A DNA stretch of 64,000 nucleotides from Motacilla alba alba (GCF_015832195.1 NC_052032.1:2114618-2178617); one strand, 5' to 3'; positions 1-12,135 are shown, counted from the stretch's first letter. Notes: a model not told the origin generated them from the letters alone. Numbers and translations: made by a program.

Positions 1-104
1 GGACGATCTCTGAGGCTGCTCCAACCCAAACCACCCCGGGGTTCTCTTTAGCCGTGGCAGCAGCGATGTGCCGCTCACCGACCCCTCCTTTCTCTCTCTT
101 GCAG
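1..104 (+). other. EHMT1: End of the last intron of EHMT1
   Basis: Non-coding sequence that ends in a pyrimidine-rich tract and a TTGCAG acceptor at 99-104, directly before the coding segment that starts at 105. The preceding exon lies outside the window. I see nothing else in this stretch. Confidence 0.8.
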
Positions 105-288
105 CTTCGACTACGGGGACAGGTTCTGGGACATCAAAGGCAAATTCTTCAGCTGTCAGTGCGGTTCACCCAAGTGCAAACACTCGAGCTCGGCGCTGGC
201 CCAGCGGCAGGCGAGCACCTCGGCCCAGGACACGCAGGAGAACGGGCTGCCCGACACCAGCTCCGCCGCCGCCGCCGGCCCCTTCTGA
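105..288 (+). CDS. EHMT1: EHMT1 (GLP) histone H3K9 methyltransferase, last coding exon
   Basis: Final coding exon of euchromatic histone-lysine methyltransferase 1 (GLP), the nuclear partner of EHMT2/G9a that mono- and dimethylates histone H3 lysine 9. The first base completes a glycine codon begun in the previous exon. The frame then reads [20 protein letters not shown] and continues through [17 protein letters not shown] to a TGA at 286-288. FDYGxRFWDIK is the end of the SET domain. CQCGSPKC (154-177) is the post-SET cysteine motif, which binds a zinc ion beside the active site. The tail [15 protein letters not shown] closely resembles the mammalian EHMT1 C-terminus as I remember it, and separates it from EHMT2. 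There is no ATG in this frame because it is an internal splice product. Only about 60 of roughly 1,300 residues are present. The CACNA1B start downstream in the same orientation matches known synteny. Confidence 0.95.
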
Positions 289-1421
289 CACGGACTCCTC
301 CCAACCCCAGACATTCACACACTGTCGCAGTTTCCATTTAAACAGAAAGAAGAGAGAGATAAAAAAATGACACAAAACCACACGGAAAATTAAAAACAAA
401 ACAAAAAAACAAAACCAAAAAAAAAAGGAAAAAAAGAAAAAAAAAAGAAAAAAAACCCCGCTCAAGGAAAGCCAAGGGTTTGTGACACTTAGGGCTGTGC
501 CACCGACTGTTACTTGAGGAAGGAGTGAAAGCAAATCCCACCTCCGTGATGTTGTTCTCCCCTCCCTGCTCCTGGAAAGCTGCTGGGTTTCACAGCTGTG
601 TGTGCAGGGGTGGCTGTTGCATTTTTTTTGCCACCCGAGCTGTCCTGGCCTCCTCTCTGAACGTGCTGAGTGTTGTCAGAGCCAGGGAGAGCCGCCCGTC
701 CTCGGAATGCCGCTGTGTCCTGGACCCCTCCTGCCCACTCACCTCCAGTTCAGCCACAAGAAACTCTGGATACTTGATGGGACTTTGTTTGTGGAGGGAG
801 CTGGCTCTGGGTTTGCTTGGCACAGCCCCGGGGCAGGTTGTGCTGGTTGTTTTTTTGTTGGTTTGGTTGGTTTTTTGGTTGGTTGGTTGGTTTTTTGTTT
901 GTTTTTGTTTTTTTTTAAATATATGAATGAATAATTCCTCCCCCATCTCGCAGGACGTTGTGGTGGGGCCCTACAAATACCCTCAATTCTCTCCAAACCC
1001 CACAGCTTTTTTCTCATCTGATGAGAAGAATCCCAGAGTCTCTCCAGTTCCTGTGATCCCTGGCTCTCTCCCTCCTGGATTTTCTCCATTCAAACCAGCT
1101 CTGCTCCACGCCCTGCTCCTGTCTCAGTGTTGAGTTCCTCCGTGAAGGAATTCCCCTCACCCCATCCCACGAGTGGTTTTAGAGAGAGAAGGCTGAAGAG
1201 GATTTTACAAGACACTAATTCCTAAAGAAAACCAGTTTCCCCCCCCCTTTTTTTAAAGATAAAGTGAATGATATATATATTATAGAGGACCTGGACTGGC
1301 TGGGGTGGACAGAGGTGTCACGGTGAGAAGATCCCAGATGCCACCAGCTCGTCTGTTCCCATCCCTTTGCTCCACGCTGGGCACCTTGGATTGATTTTTA
1401 AGCCACACGCTATGAGGTTTC

Positions 1422-1427
1422 AATAAA
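1422..1427 (+). terminator. Proximal poly(A) signal of EHMT1 (candidate)
   Basis: An AATAAA hexamer followed within 20 bases by a T-rich stretch. It is a candidate proximal cleavage site giving a 3' UTR of about 1.15 kb. Confidence 0.45.
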
Positions 1428-1725
1428 CTGATTTATTTTTTACCATTATTGAAACATCGGGGACAAGCATTAAAAACATGAGAAAAAAAAAAAACCTAAA
1501 AAAAAAAAACAACACAAAAAACAACAAAACCCACAAAAAAACCAAAAAAAAACCAAAACGACAACAAAAAGAAACCACAAAACAAAACGGTGCTGATTCT
1601 GGTGTGATTTTTGCTCACCACGTGAATATAAACTTATCAATTGTATAAAAAGAACAAAGTGATTTTAGTATAAAAATGCAGGAAAAAAAACAAAACTTTT
1701 TTTAAATTGTTAGTATTGTAGTGTG

Positions 1726-1731
1726 AATAAA
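1726..1731 (+). terminator. Middle poly(A) signal of EHMT1 (candidate)
   Basis: AATAAA hexamer followed by TTTGTGTGGTGG-type T/G-rich sequence within about 30 bases, which fits a downstream element. Confidence 0.45.
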
Positions 1732-1973
1732 TTTGCCATCACCTTTTGTGTGGTGGCTGGGCAGGTCATTATCTTAATTTTTTTTTTTGCATATATCTTT
1801 AAATACTGTAATTAGTGCAGTAACAAGTTTTTTTTTTTTTGTTCATCTCTTCTAGAACATTCATAATGCCATCATGTTTATTATTATTATTTTTTTCTGT
1901 TAATGTTTTTGACAGTTTTAAAGGGGCAGCCTTTTGGCTCTGATCATTTTCTTGTTCTGTTTTCAATGAAATC

Positions 1974-1979
1974 AATAAA
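1974..1979 (+). terminator. Distal poly(A) signal of EHMT1 (candidate)
   Basis: AATAAA running into an A-rich stretch and then T/G-rich sequence. No further AATAAA follows for several hundred bases, so this is the likely distal end of the gene. Confidence 0.55.
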
Positions 1980-2473
1980 AAAAAAAAGAAAAAAAAAAGT
2001 GCTTTAAAAGGAGTTTGGCTTTTTTTGTCTGCTTTGGGGGAGGGATGGCCCGTGGTAGGGCTGAACTGCTCCTTGGTGGCCTTGAAAATGAAGAAAACAA
2101 CAACAAAAAAAACCCCCTTCCTGCAAAGAAAAGTAGCCTGAGTGACTGTTTGCTGTTTATTCTGGGGGTTTGGGGTTGGTTTTTTTGAATTTTGTCATTA
2201 AAATTTTGCGAGCCTGAATTCCAGTCCAAGATGGGCAGCACTGCGGTTTGGGGATCCTGGGATGTCTCCCCACCTCCTGCCAGGGGGAAGTAAAATAAAA
2301 TGAAATCAAAAATAGCGAGGAAGGAGGTGAGGGGGAGAATCTGCCTGGAGAATCCCTGCGGACGTTCCCAGCACGGAGCTCTGGGGGGGCTGGCTCTGCC
2401 AGGGCTGGGTTTGGGGCTGCTGTGACTGAGCAGAGCCCTCCCTGAGGCACTGCCAGCCAAAACCCATAAAAAC

Positions 2474-2598
2474 ATTCCTGAAGGGTGAAGATATTCCTAA
2501 AGGGTTAAAATATTGCTAAAGGGTTAAAATATTCCCGAAGGGTTAAGATATTCCTAAAGGGTTAAGATATTCCTGAAGGGTGAAGATATTCCTAAAGG
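2474..2598. repeat. 19-bp minisatellite, about 6.5 copies
   Basis: Tandem copies of a 19-bp unit reading ATTCCTAAAGGGTTAAGAT with a few substitutions (TAAAGGG/TGAAGGG, GGTTAA/GGTGAA). It lies about 500 bases past the likely end of EHMT1. Confidence 0.9.
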
Positions 2599-3848
2599 CC
2601 CGTCCTGGTGCCAGCTGGGATTGGGGGACACGGAAGGACCTCAATGAGGGGACATGGAGGGACCTTGTCCCCCTCCCAAACTGGGCAGGTGGTGAATAAA
2701 TTGTGGTGTCTGTGGCTTGGGTTGGGTTTGTTGGGTGAGAAATGATGGATTTTGCTGCTGGAATTGTGAAAGATTTCCCCCCCGAGCTGTGGGGACATCA
2801 GGGCCCTCAAAGGCACCCCCGGCCCCTCACAGCTCCAGACCCTTTACCACGGTTAATTACAATAATACAGCTCAATACTGCATAATTAGACATTGTCATT
2901 AAAAGAGTGTGCTTTAATTGAAGGGGGGAAGTGGCAAACCCCCAGAGAAATCTGATTTCTGGGCCTTATTTCCCCAAAGTCAGCATTTCCCTGAGGTGGA
3001 GGGTGGGAAGGTTTTGGGGTCACACGAAGGGGATCCTGGTACAAGTCACACACAGTCCCAGTGACCCCCGGCACTTTCGGGGGATTCCTTTGCTTTTCTG
3101 TGCAAATAATTGCAAATAATTAAATAAACACAGTTTGTATCCCAGCACTTTTCCAGCATTAAGGATCAGCTGGCAAGGGGGTGTTTATTTTCACAGGCAT
3201 TTCTGCAATGCCAGCAGGCCCCAGCTCAGGGACAGGGGAGGCAAAAAGGGCCCCCCCAAAAAAAATCTGCTGTGGTTTTGAGGAGACAGGAGCCAGGAAA
3301 TGTGGGCAAAGCCACCTCAGCCACTCTGCTGACCCCACTCACTGGTGGCAGTGCCTTGTTGGGACACCTCATTTGAAGGATACACCAATTTTAATGTGAA
3401 TATTTTACCCTGAAGCAAAATTAATTTAATGTGAATATTTTGCCCTGTCTGCTCTGTGCTCAGCCTGGCTGCAGCCCCAGTTTTACTTCTGCTGGAAGGA
3501 GATTTCTTCCCTTTTAACACATTGGCAGCCCCTGCTGCAGGCTCTGGGGCAGCAGGACTCGCTTTGCTCATGGCTCCAGACTTTGCTCTTCCTTTGGAGC
3601 TGCCTCCCCTCGGCTCTGCTGAAGATGCAAAGATCCTTCCATCACTCCCCAGCTTTTTCCCAGGGATTTTGGCATCTTTGGGGTGTCCCCGTGGTCACGA
3701 AGCTGTCCCAGGGAGTGGCACCATGGCTGGATGCTGGATCTGGGATTGGGTGTGGGGGAATCCCACAGCATTCCCCACTGATCCCTGTGGCTGCAGGGAG
3801 GGCTCCAGGGCAAACCCTTCATTCCAGAGGGCTGGAGGAGAAGCCACT

Positions 3849-4160
3849 CTCCTTCCTTCTCTGTGGGACGTCCCTGCTCCCTTCCTTCCCCAAGGCACAT
3901 CCCTGCTCCCTTCCTTCCCCAAGGGATATCCCTGCTCCCTTCCTTCCCCAAGGCACATCCCTGCTCCCTTCCTTCCCCAAGGCACATCCCTGCTCCCTTC
4001 CTTCCCCAAGGCACATCCCTGCTCCCTTCCTTCCCCATGGCACATCCCTGCTCCCTTCCTTCTCTGTGGGACATCCCTGCTCCCTTCCTTCCCCAAGGCA
4101 CATCCCTGCTCCCTTCCTTCCCCATGGCACATCCCTGCTCCTGTTCCTTCTCCCACCAAA
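3849..4160. repeat. 29-bp minisatellite, about 9-10 copies
   Basis: Tandem 29-bp units built on CCCTGCTCCCTTCCTTCCCC followed by AAGGCACAT or the variants ATGGCACAT, TGTGGGACAT and AAGGGATAT. The period is not a multiple of three and the unit lacks stop codons, so long but meaningless open frames appear on both strands. Confidence 0.92.
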
Positions 4161-7100
4161 CCCCCCCAGTGAAGGTCAGGGACCCCCCGGCCAAGGTGGG
4201 GCCCCCGTGGGTCTGCACTGAGCTGCAGGATGGGGTGTGAGGGCCCTTTTTGGGGTTCTGCTCCGCCCTCACAGCCCGGGGGCACTGAGGGATGGGGTCA
4301 CTCCCTGCAGGAGTGGCAGCTGATGGTTTGGGGGCCCTTGCTGGGTCAGGCTCCTCCAGGCACGGCTCCCCCCCCCCTGCACCCCACCAGAGCTACAGCG
4401 GAGCAGCACACGGGGGCTGACCCCTGAGGGTCTCGGGCTCCAGGGCTCCCAGGGGTGGGACATGGAGGGCTCAGATCCAGCTCTGTGGGGTCGCAGGGCA
4501 CTGCAAACCCTCTGCACACCGAGCTGAGGAGCTGTCCTGGCTCGTGCTGGACAGGGGGGGTTAGAAAAGCACCCAAAGGCAACATCCATCGCCCTGGGCT
4601 GACCTGGGCGAGCAAAGCCATGAAATTATCCTGGATACTGGAGCTAATCTGGCTTCTCTTTATAGACTCCTTCCCTCTCTTTGTGCTGCTGTGACCTCCT
4701 CTGACGAGGAAATATGAGTGAGGCTGATGGTTATCCTGCAGCCCAGGTAAGAGTTATAAAATCCCTATAAAAGTGGAATTTCAGCCCATGTCTCATTTCT
4801 GAGCCTTTGCCAGAGCTGGGAGAAATATTACTTTATCTCCCTGCAAGCACAGAATATTCCCTTGTCTGCTGAAGGAGCTCCCTTATCACCCTTTTAATTT
4901 CCTTTCTGCTGCTCCAAGCAGGATGAAAAGCCTCTGCTGCTGTCACTGGAGGAAGGGCAAGGCCTCAATGTCCCGGCTGTGAGAGAGAGAACCAGCCTGA
5001 GGTTCAAGTTTAGGGCTGCAGGAGGGACGGCAGTGATGAGGGGACAGGAGCTGTGCCAGGGGAGGTCAGGCTCGGCCTCCCTGTCCCTTCCTCAGGCCCA
5101 GAAATGGCCTGAATGCCCAGAAAAAGCAAATATTGCTGGGTGCTGCCTGTGGGAAAAGTGTGCTTCACCTGGGAAGGGGAGGTTGGACACGCTCAGCCCC
5201 ACACCTGGGTTTTTGCTCCTCTCTGCCTTTTAATCTCTGGGTAACCAATGTGAGAGTCATTAAAGAGGGCTCAGCCCCTCAGGACTGGGTTAAGGATCTG
5301 CTGGGGTTCCCTCTTTGCTGGTGGCACTGGAGACACACAAGGTCTTGCTGGAGGTCCCTGTGTGCCACGGGAGGGGACAGCACCCAGCCAGGGAGTGGCA
5401 CCTGGGTCACCTCTCAGCATCAGAGGGACACAGCAGCTCCCACAGCACAGAAATGCCCCCGTGCCCAGGAAGCTTTTAATCCATAAGTGCTCTCCATCCC
5501 TCTGGGATGGGTGGGGGAGTGGAAGGAAGGAAGTTCAGGCATGAGGAGAGTCCCCACCGTGTCACCTGGACCTGATCCACACCAGCAAAGGTGGGGTTTG
5601 TGAAGCAGCTCCTCTCCCTCCTTGCTCCTGGAGGGATCAAGGTCCCAAACCTGCCCTGGGGTTCTGCCCCAGGGCTGCCAGTGAAGCCACCAGAGCCTGG
5701 TGTTGAGCTGGGATTAAATTCCCCATCACAAAGTGTCCCAGCTGCCCTGCTGGGAGCAGGGCCTTGCCAAAGCCAGGCTTTGTTTAAACACTCGGAGCTC
5801 TGCACTCTACCAAGGATGACAAGAGATGACATCAGAAAGGGCTGGTGTTTAGCAGGGAGCATTTGCCAGCACTGCTCCTGCAGGGTCTGTAGCTGTGCAG
5901 GAATAGATTGTGCTGCACTGTGGATCCTCCCCGCCCCTCCCAGAGGGGTTTGCAAAAGCCACAGAATTCCTCGGAGCCCAGCACAGCCTTTGGGATGAGT
6001 TGAGGTCCAGGAGGTGGCACGGAGCTGTGGGCACGGCAAAGGCTCCATTCTGCGTTTGGGATGCTTTTCCCTTCCCCAAGGAAAGGGGCACAGGGGAAGT
6101 GCCACCTCCTGATCCTCTTTTCAGGCCAATTTACCCCATTTCCAGCCCCGCTTCCAGGCCATAAACCCCCAGTGCAGGGGGCTGGGGCCTGACCTGGGCT
6201 CTGCTGTGTGAACAAAGGCTTGGGGAGATGCTCTGAAACCAAATTAAGCTGGAGCAGAGGTAAAATGAGGATTTGTGGTGTTGATCAGATAGAAAACAAA
6301 ATTATTTTGGGGCTGGAATTTTTCCCTTCTGAGGGTTTGCTTTTTGCTCTGTGCTCATCCCTTGGGAGCCTGGGAATGTGGAGCCCACTGTGAGGAGGAT
6401 GGAAAGCACCTGGATATGGAGAGCTTCCCCTCTGGAGGAGCCTCCATCTGTGTGCTCAGAATGAGGCTGATTTAAATGGTGATTTATTTGTCTGCAACGT
6501 GCAATAAGCTCGGAAAAAAACCCCTCAGCAATCCTGGTTTGAAAAGCAAGAAATCATTGAGGTTTTCTCCCTCCTTTCAGAAGATACAGAGGCAATGAAA
6601 CAGCAGTGATGGGTGAATAATAAAACCCCTCTGTGGAGCTCACTCGTGCTAGATAAAGTATAAAGCCCCACTGATGCAGGGCTCAGGGTGAGCAGAAAAT
6701 ATTCTACCTGAGCAGCAGCAATTAGTGCACTTGGCTTTGCCTTTGTTGTGCTCTGTAAATACAATTCTGAGCAGCAAATAAGCAGATAAGCTTTACCCAG
6801 ACATAATAAGACAAATATCCTTTTCTCTTGCCTCTGCTGGGAAGAGAATTTCTCCCCGGTTGTGCAGCTGTTGGGGGAAAATAGCTTGAATAAATTGCTT
6901 GGGAGTTTGTGAGCAGCAAACACGGCCTGCACCATTAGCAGAGTGACTTTATAAATGAATAAAAGGGGAATGGGGAGAATATTCTCATTTAGATCATGAA
7001 AATCCCTTTGACACAGGCTTGAGCTGGAAGAAGTTGAGGAACTTCTGTGGCATTTTGTTCTCCTGATACCTGCACTTCCCTCCTGCTGCAGGGAGCTGCT

Positions 7101-7299
7101 TTTCTGCCCTGGTATTGAGAGGAATGAGGGATTTGTCTTTACAAACAAGCTGTGGGTCTGCTGGTAGATAAATAGCACTGAGAGATAAAAGAAACAATAG
7201 GAAGGTTCCACTGATTGATGAATGGGAAAAGATATTTGCTTTTACAAATAAACTTTAAGTTCACTGATAAATTAAATTGGACTTTAAAGATGAAAGAAA

Positions 7300-7619
7300 C
7301 AATGGGGGAAAGCCCTAAATTCCATGAGAATTAAAAATTAAAAGGGAGGGTTATACATTAGAGGGAAATCTTTGGTATCAGGTGTATTGGAAGTCTGCAC
7401 CTCTCAAGTACCTCAGCCAATGGGGAAAGAGAGAAGGGAAATGCGGCCGGGAAACTGGGATAAAAAGGAGGCTTGGGATAAAAAGGCGTCCTCCAAAAAT
7501 TGGAGAGACCCCAGGGGAATGCCCCATGGCCTCTCCCTTTATTCGAATAAAGTAAAAGGACTCCTCTGTCTCCTTTTTGGACATAAACCTCTGATGGTTG
7601 TGGATTAATTTTGCTAACA
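7300..7619 (+). mobile_element. LTR-like fragment of an endogenous retrovirus
   Basis: The stretch has the layout of a retroviral LTR. Duplicated TATA-like GGGATAAAAAGG motifs (about 7,457-7,485) are followed by a CTCCAAAAATTGGAG hairpin, an AATAAA at 7,546-7,551, a T/C-rich element and an end reading GCTAACA at 7,613-7,619. The left border is uncertain and I found no target-site duplication, so this may be a truncated LTR. No gag, pol or env sequence is attached. Confidence 0.4.
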
Positions 7620-7900
7620 GTGCAAATCCCCGAGCTCTGTGGGGAGCAGGGCGGGTCAGGATCCCATGGCTCCGCCCGCAGGGATGTGATGCTCAGCGCC
7701 AGCACCCAGAGTGTGCCCAGGGACCGGGGAGGAAACGCCAAATGATGGATTTTACTGGGAGGCAAAGCCGAATTCAGGCAGCTCGGTGCTGATTCAGGCT
7801 GCGCCTGAGCTCTCCCCGCCCTTCATTCGGGTGTGAATGGTCAGCTGGGACCCCAATGGTGTTAACTGCTCACTGGGAGACACGGATGTGCCCTGTCCCT

Positions 7901-7937
7901 CCCTGCCCTGCCCTGCCCTGCCCTGCCCTGCCCTGCC
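7901..7937. repeat. CCCTG pentanucleotide microsatellite
   Basis: About seven uninterrupted CCCTG units. Confidence 0.9.
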
Positions 7938-8125
7938 CCGGGGCTGGCTGGGTCGGAGCTGGAGCAGCAATTCCCTCCCTGGCTCCTCACTCACCCCCAG
8001 GAAGCTCTGGGATGTTTCCAGTGTTATTCGAGTGCTCTAATTAGTGCCGTGTACCCTCCTAGCCACCCTCCACTCCGTGTACCTCAGTGGATGGGAGATC
8101 TCTCTGGCTCAGTTTCACTAGAGAA

Positions 8126-8270
8126 ATATTATAAATATAAATATAAATATAAATATAAATATAAATATAAATATAAACAATATAATTGCAAATATCTTAA
8201 AATATATATAAAATACTTAATTCTAAATCTAAATCTAGATATTAAATCTAAATATAAATATAAATACAAG
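8126..8270. repeat. ATAAAT hexanucleotide microsatellite with decayed flank
   Basis: About eight clean ATAAAT units at 8,129-8,177, followed by a degenerate tail of AAATCT and AAATAT units to about 8,270. Confidence 0.9.
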
Positions 8271-8697
8271 TTCCCCATGGGTTGTGTGGTGCTTTGGGCT
8301 TCTGGCTTTGAAACCCCCACCAAATCATTAACAATTAACGAGGTGCTGGGTCCTGGATGTGCTTGGGAGAGCAGAACCTCCCTACCACACAAGGAGACAG
8401 CAGAAAATCCGGGATTTGGGAGGCAAACTTGGATAGATCTGGGGCGAGATAAAGAGCAAGCCTGGTTCAATATCAGTTTGTGAGAGGACCAAGCTGCTGC
8501 TGCAAAACTACCTTAGAAAACATCCTCGATTGTTTCAACAGATATTTCTTTTCAGTTGATATTTTTCATGGAAGTGCGGTGGTACTGAGGGAAAAGGATG
8601 CCAGATTAGCTGGGAACTTCCCATCCTTGTGTCTCTGCGCAGCAAACCTGCTGCTGCAGGGGCTCTTAAACCCAGGGGCTGGCTGGGCTTTAGGGCT

Positions 8698-8780
8698 CTG
8701 GGTGTACCTGGGTGTACCTGGGTGGACCTAGGATGGACCTGGGATGGACCTGGGATGGACCTGGGATGGACCTGGGATGC
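8698..8780. repeat. 10/11-bp minisatellite
   Basis: Copies of GGGTGTACCT change into four or more copies of GGGATGGACCT. This looks like a point change and one-base expansion within the same array. Confidence 0.85.
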
Positions 8781-9244
8781 TCAATGCCCTCCCGGCTGCT
8801 GTGCTGGGCCCTCCTGCACGACAGGGCCCCCAGAAGTGCTGTCAGAGGTGAGCCATCTCCTCAAACAGCATCCTCTGCCCTGGGGCCCGGTGTTTGCAAG
8901 GTTTCTCTGTGCAAAGCTTTGCCTTTAAGCATCTGGAGCGCCTCACAATGAGGGTTGTGTCCACACCCCGGGAGGTGACAGCCCCTGGTGCTGGCATTGC
9001 ACCTCTGCGCTTTGCCAACCCAGTGCTGTTGCAGGAGGGGGCTGTTTGCTGTCTCTGTGTTTGTCCTTTGAGTGGAAACATCCCCTGAGGGAAAAGTCCG
9101 CCGTGGTTTGGGTGGTGTTTGGAGCTCAAGGTCTGCTGGCCTAAGCAAAATCGGCTTTTCCTGCTTATTTGCAAGGCTTCCATAATTCTTCACAAATTAT
9201 GGGCACAAAAAAAGCCACACAAGGCCTGTGTGGGTTGGTTAAGC

Positions 9245-9478
9245 TTCGGGAGGCTCAGGCTGGAGCTCAGGGCAAGGTTCTTCCCCCAGAGGGTGCTGGC
9301 ACTGCCCAGGCTCCCCAGGGAATGGGCACGGCCCCGAGGCTGCCAGAGCTCCAGGAGCCTTTGGCCAGCGCTGCCAGGGATGCCCAGGGTGGGGTTGCTG
9401 GGGGGTCTGGGCAGGGCCAGGGGTGGGATTTGATGATCCTGGTGGGTCCCTCCAGCTCAGGCTATTCTGTGGTTCTGC
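9245..9478 (+). mobile_element. CR1 LINE 3' fragment
   Basis: Typical CR1 3' end: the 'aggttcttcccccagaggg' and 'gcactgcccaggctccccag' blocks, then the 'gatgatcctggtgggtccct' and 'ccagctcaggctattctgtg' blocks. It is 5'-truncated, as almost all bird CR1 copies are. Confidence 0.85.
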
Positions 9479-10527
9479 CAGCTCAGATGCTCCTGGATGT
9501 GCAGTGGGAAGGGAGGTGCAGCTGCCCGGGGAGCTCCTGGTGCTGATCCTGCCCCAGCTCTGCTCCTGGGGTGATCCCACCTCATCCCACAGCCCTGCAC
9601 TGAAGGAAACTCCCCCTGCCATTCCTGGCTCCTGCTGGTGCTGGGCAGACGAGGGGGACACAAAAGGGGTCCCTGGGAGCCCCCCTGCCACACCCCACAT
9701 GAAACATTTCTCTGAACCAACAGTTTTGCTGCATATTGGATTCTGTTAAAGGAATTCAATTTAGAGAACACCACACCAGGCAGAGGAGGAGGAGATGGAC
9801 AAAACATTATGGCTAAATAATTCCAATTAACCATTCCAGACCTTTCTGGCTAATTCAGTTGGAGTAAGTGTTGCCTGGTGTAGGGATCTGCAGGGCTGAG
9901 ATCCTCCCACAGCTCCAGGGAATGTCTGGGATGCTGAGGGCTGGAGTGGACCTGAGGAGAGCCTGGTTTGATGTTATTGAGCTTTACTTCTTGAGACAGA
10001 ACAGAGAAGGAAGAATCTGGACTGTGAAGCAGAGCTGGGTTACCTCTCCTGCAGCCACTTCCCTTGGCACATAAAATGATTTCCAGGCTAATTCCTAAAT
10101 CAGTGTAAACATCAAAGCAGTGCCTGGAATGGGGCAAATGATCCAGCTCAGCTCTGCTGTGGAAAAACAACCCAGAGCCCAAAGTGAAGCTTTACCAGAA
10201 GGCTGGAGATCAGCCCTGTGCTTTAAAGCCAGACATTCGTGGCAGAGAAACTTAATTTCACTCTTCAGGTCATTGATTATTCTTCTTTGACTTTCTAAGT
10301 AGTTGCCCCTGGTATTGAGACCAACAAGTGCCAGCTCTTTGCTTTCTCCAGCTGCATTTCAGGGCAATGCCCAGATTTGGATGACAAGAATATTTACTCA
10401 TCACTGAGTGCTAAAAATTCCTGAGATTTCAGCTCAAAATCAAAGGAAGCTCAAGCACGTGGAGGTTTGGGAAGTGCTTTGCAGCTCTGACCAGCCTGTC
10501 TGGGTTTTACCCTCCCCAAATCTCTGC

Positions 10528-10665
10528 CAGAATCACAAAATGTCCTGAGCTGGAAGGGACCCATGAGGATCATCGACGTCCAGCTCCTGGTCCTGCACAG
10601 AGCAGCCCCACAAATCCATCCATGTTCCTGCAGGGAACATCTTCCCTGAGCTTCTAAACCATTCT
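10528..10665 (-). mobile_element. CR1 LINE 3' fragment, antisense
   Basis: Starts with 'agaatcacaaaatgtcctga' and 'gctggaagggacccatgagg', the reverse complement of the CR1 3' terminus, then the 'ctcctggtcctgcacagagc' block. Confidence 0.8.
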
Positions 10666-11865
10666 CATTCCTTCAGTCCTCTCCTGTGAAATCCCAAAAA
10701 AGTGACAATAAAGACTCAAAAATTGTTGTGGATTTGTTTGGTTTGGTTTTTTTTTTTTTTTTTCCCCTCTCCCCCAAATGTTTTAATAGCTCCCCATGCC
10801 TCTTGTCTGAAAACATCTTCTCTCTGGTTGTTTTCCTTCCTGATTGAAAATCTTGAGTATGAATTCTTTGGGTCACAGCCCCTGTGTCTGTGTAAGTTCA
10901 TGAGGTCTATGGTCACTGATTCAAAAACCTCTGAGGGCAAAATCCCAAATCTTTTGGTGCCCTTGGTTTCCAGCATCATGGAAAACACTCATTTTCTGCT
11001 CAATTTATCATCTTCTCCTCTTTTCCATTCTTCTGTGTTTTCATTCTCTAATTTGAGATTTCTCTCTCCCCTCTCCCTTCTGAGGCCTCTCCCTGCTCTG
11101 CCTCTGTGGGGGAAACACAAAAATCGTGGATTTCCTCTGAGCAGCAAAGGCAGCTCCCCGCCAGGGTGACCCAGCCCGGAGCTGCTCTGGCTCTGCTGGG
11201 GCTCAGGACTTAAAACCAAGTTGTTGCTGCTGTTTGACAGCACAAAAAGATCATCAAGTGCCCTTAGCTTGGGGGTTTTGCTGTTCTGAGACCTCCAGCT
11301 CCCCACACGTGAGGGAGGCCAGAACTTTGGTTTCTTTAGGGGTTCTGCAGAGGCTTTTTTCCCTTCTCTTTGCCAAGTAGCTGAGCTCTTGATGTTGGTT
11401 CATGAATCTTCGCTCTGCTGGAGAGAGGCAGGTCTGGAAGCTGTCAAGGAGCCTCTTTTATGAGCACTTGAAAGCAAAAAAAAAATATAAAGAAATGGGT
11501 GCTTGAGGAGTAGATGGGACTAATGAAGCTTTTTTATCTTGGCAATTTGTGTCTACACAGAGTGGGGGCAAGGGGAATCCTACAGAGTGTTGCAAACCCA
11601 TGTAGGGCAAGGCAGTTAATAGATGAAAATGAAATCAATATCCAGGGCTTAATTAAGAAGCTGTTTTTATTCACAGCCCAGGAAAAAGCCCCCCCATCGC
11701 AGATCAGAGGTGCCAAACACTTGCTGGATTGCAGCCTTACATGGGCTGTGTCCTGCAGGTCCTGAGAACCCAGGGGCTTGGCAAAGGTTATTTTTGGCTG
11801 TTCCTTCAGGAAATAACAAGAGGAGAAGGCAGCAAGGGAAGAAATGGGGATGCAGCCCAATGGTC

Positions 11866-12135
11866 CTCAAGCTATGGCTTCAAACTGAAAGAGAGTAAAT
11901 TCAGCTGGATAGGAGAAAAAAATCCTTCTGGGAGGGTGGGCAGGCCCTGGCACAGGGTGCCCAGAGCATCTGGGGCTGCCCCTGGATCCCTGGCAGTGCC
12001 CAAGGCCAGGCTGGACAGGGCTGGGAGCAGCCTGGGACAGTGGGAGGTGTCCCTGCCATGGCAGGGGTGGGATGAGATGAATTTTTAGATCCCTTCCATC
12101 CCAGAGCACTCTGTCATTCTGTGATCCCGTGATGT
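11866..12135 (+). mobile_element. CR1 LINE 3' fragment
   Basis: Contains the CR1 blocks 'cagggtgcccagagcatctg', 'ctggatccctggcagtgccc' and 'gggaggtgtccctgccatgg', and ends near the ATTCTGTGAT terminal motif. Confidence 0.88.

Larger units (their letters stand above)
289..2005 (+). other. EHMT1: EHMT1 3' untranslated region
   Basis: Sequence after the EHMT1 stop with no credible coding frame. It is rich in A and T homopolymers: A-rich at about 360-456 and 1,481-1,590, and TTGG/T-rich at 843-915. AATAAA hexamers occur at 1,422, 1,726 and 1,974. The last lies just before an A-run and a T/G-rich stretch (about 2,010-2,040) of the kind found downstream of cleavage sites, so I place the distal end near 2,000. 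The A-rich tracts could cause internal priming in cDNA libraries and give false transcript ends. Confidence 0.65.
2006..7290. other. Intergenic region, proximal part
   Basis: No supported gene. Contents are the 19-bp array at 2,474-2,598, the 29-bp array at 3,849-4,160 and otherwise unique AT/GC-mixed sequence. Open frames here are short or lie in the repeats, and none resembles a known protein. Confidence 0.6.

Noticed and set aside
360..456. Processed pseudogene poly(A) tail
   Set aside because: The A-rich stretch has no upstream retrocopy and sits directly in the EHMT1 3' UTR, so it is low-complexity UTR sequence.
3456..4285. Proteins of 190-238 codons on both strands
   Set aside because: They are produced by the stop-free 29-bp minisatellite. 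No start context, splice sites or similarity support them.
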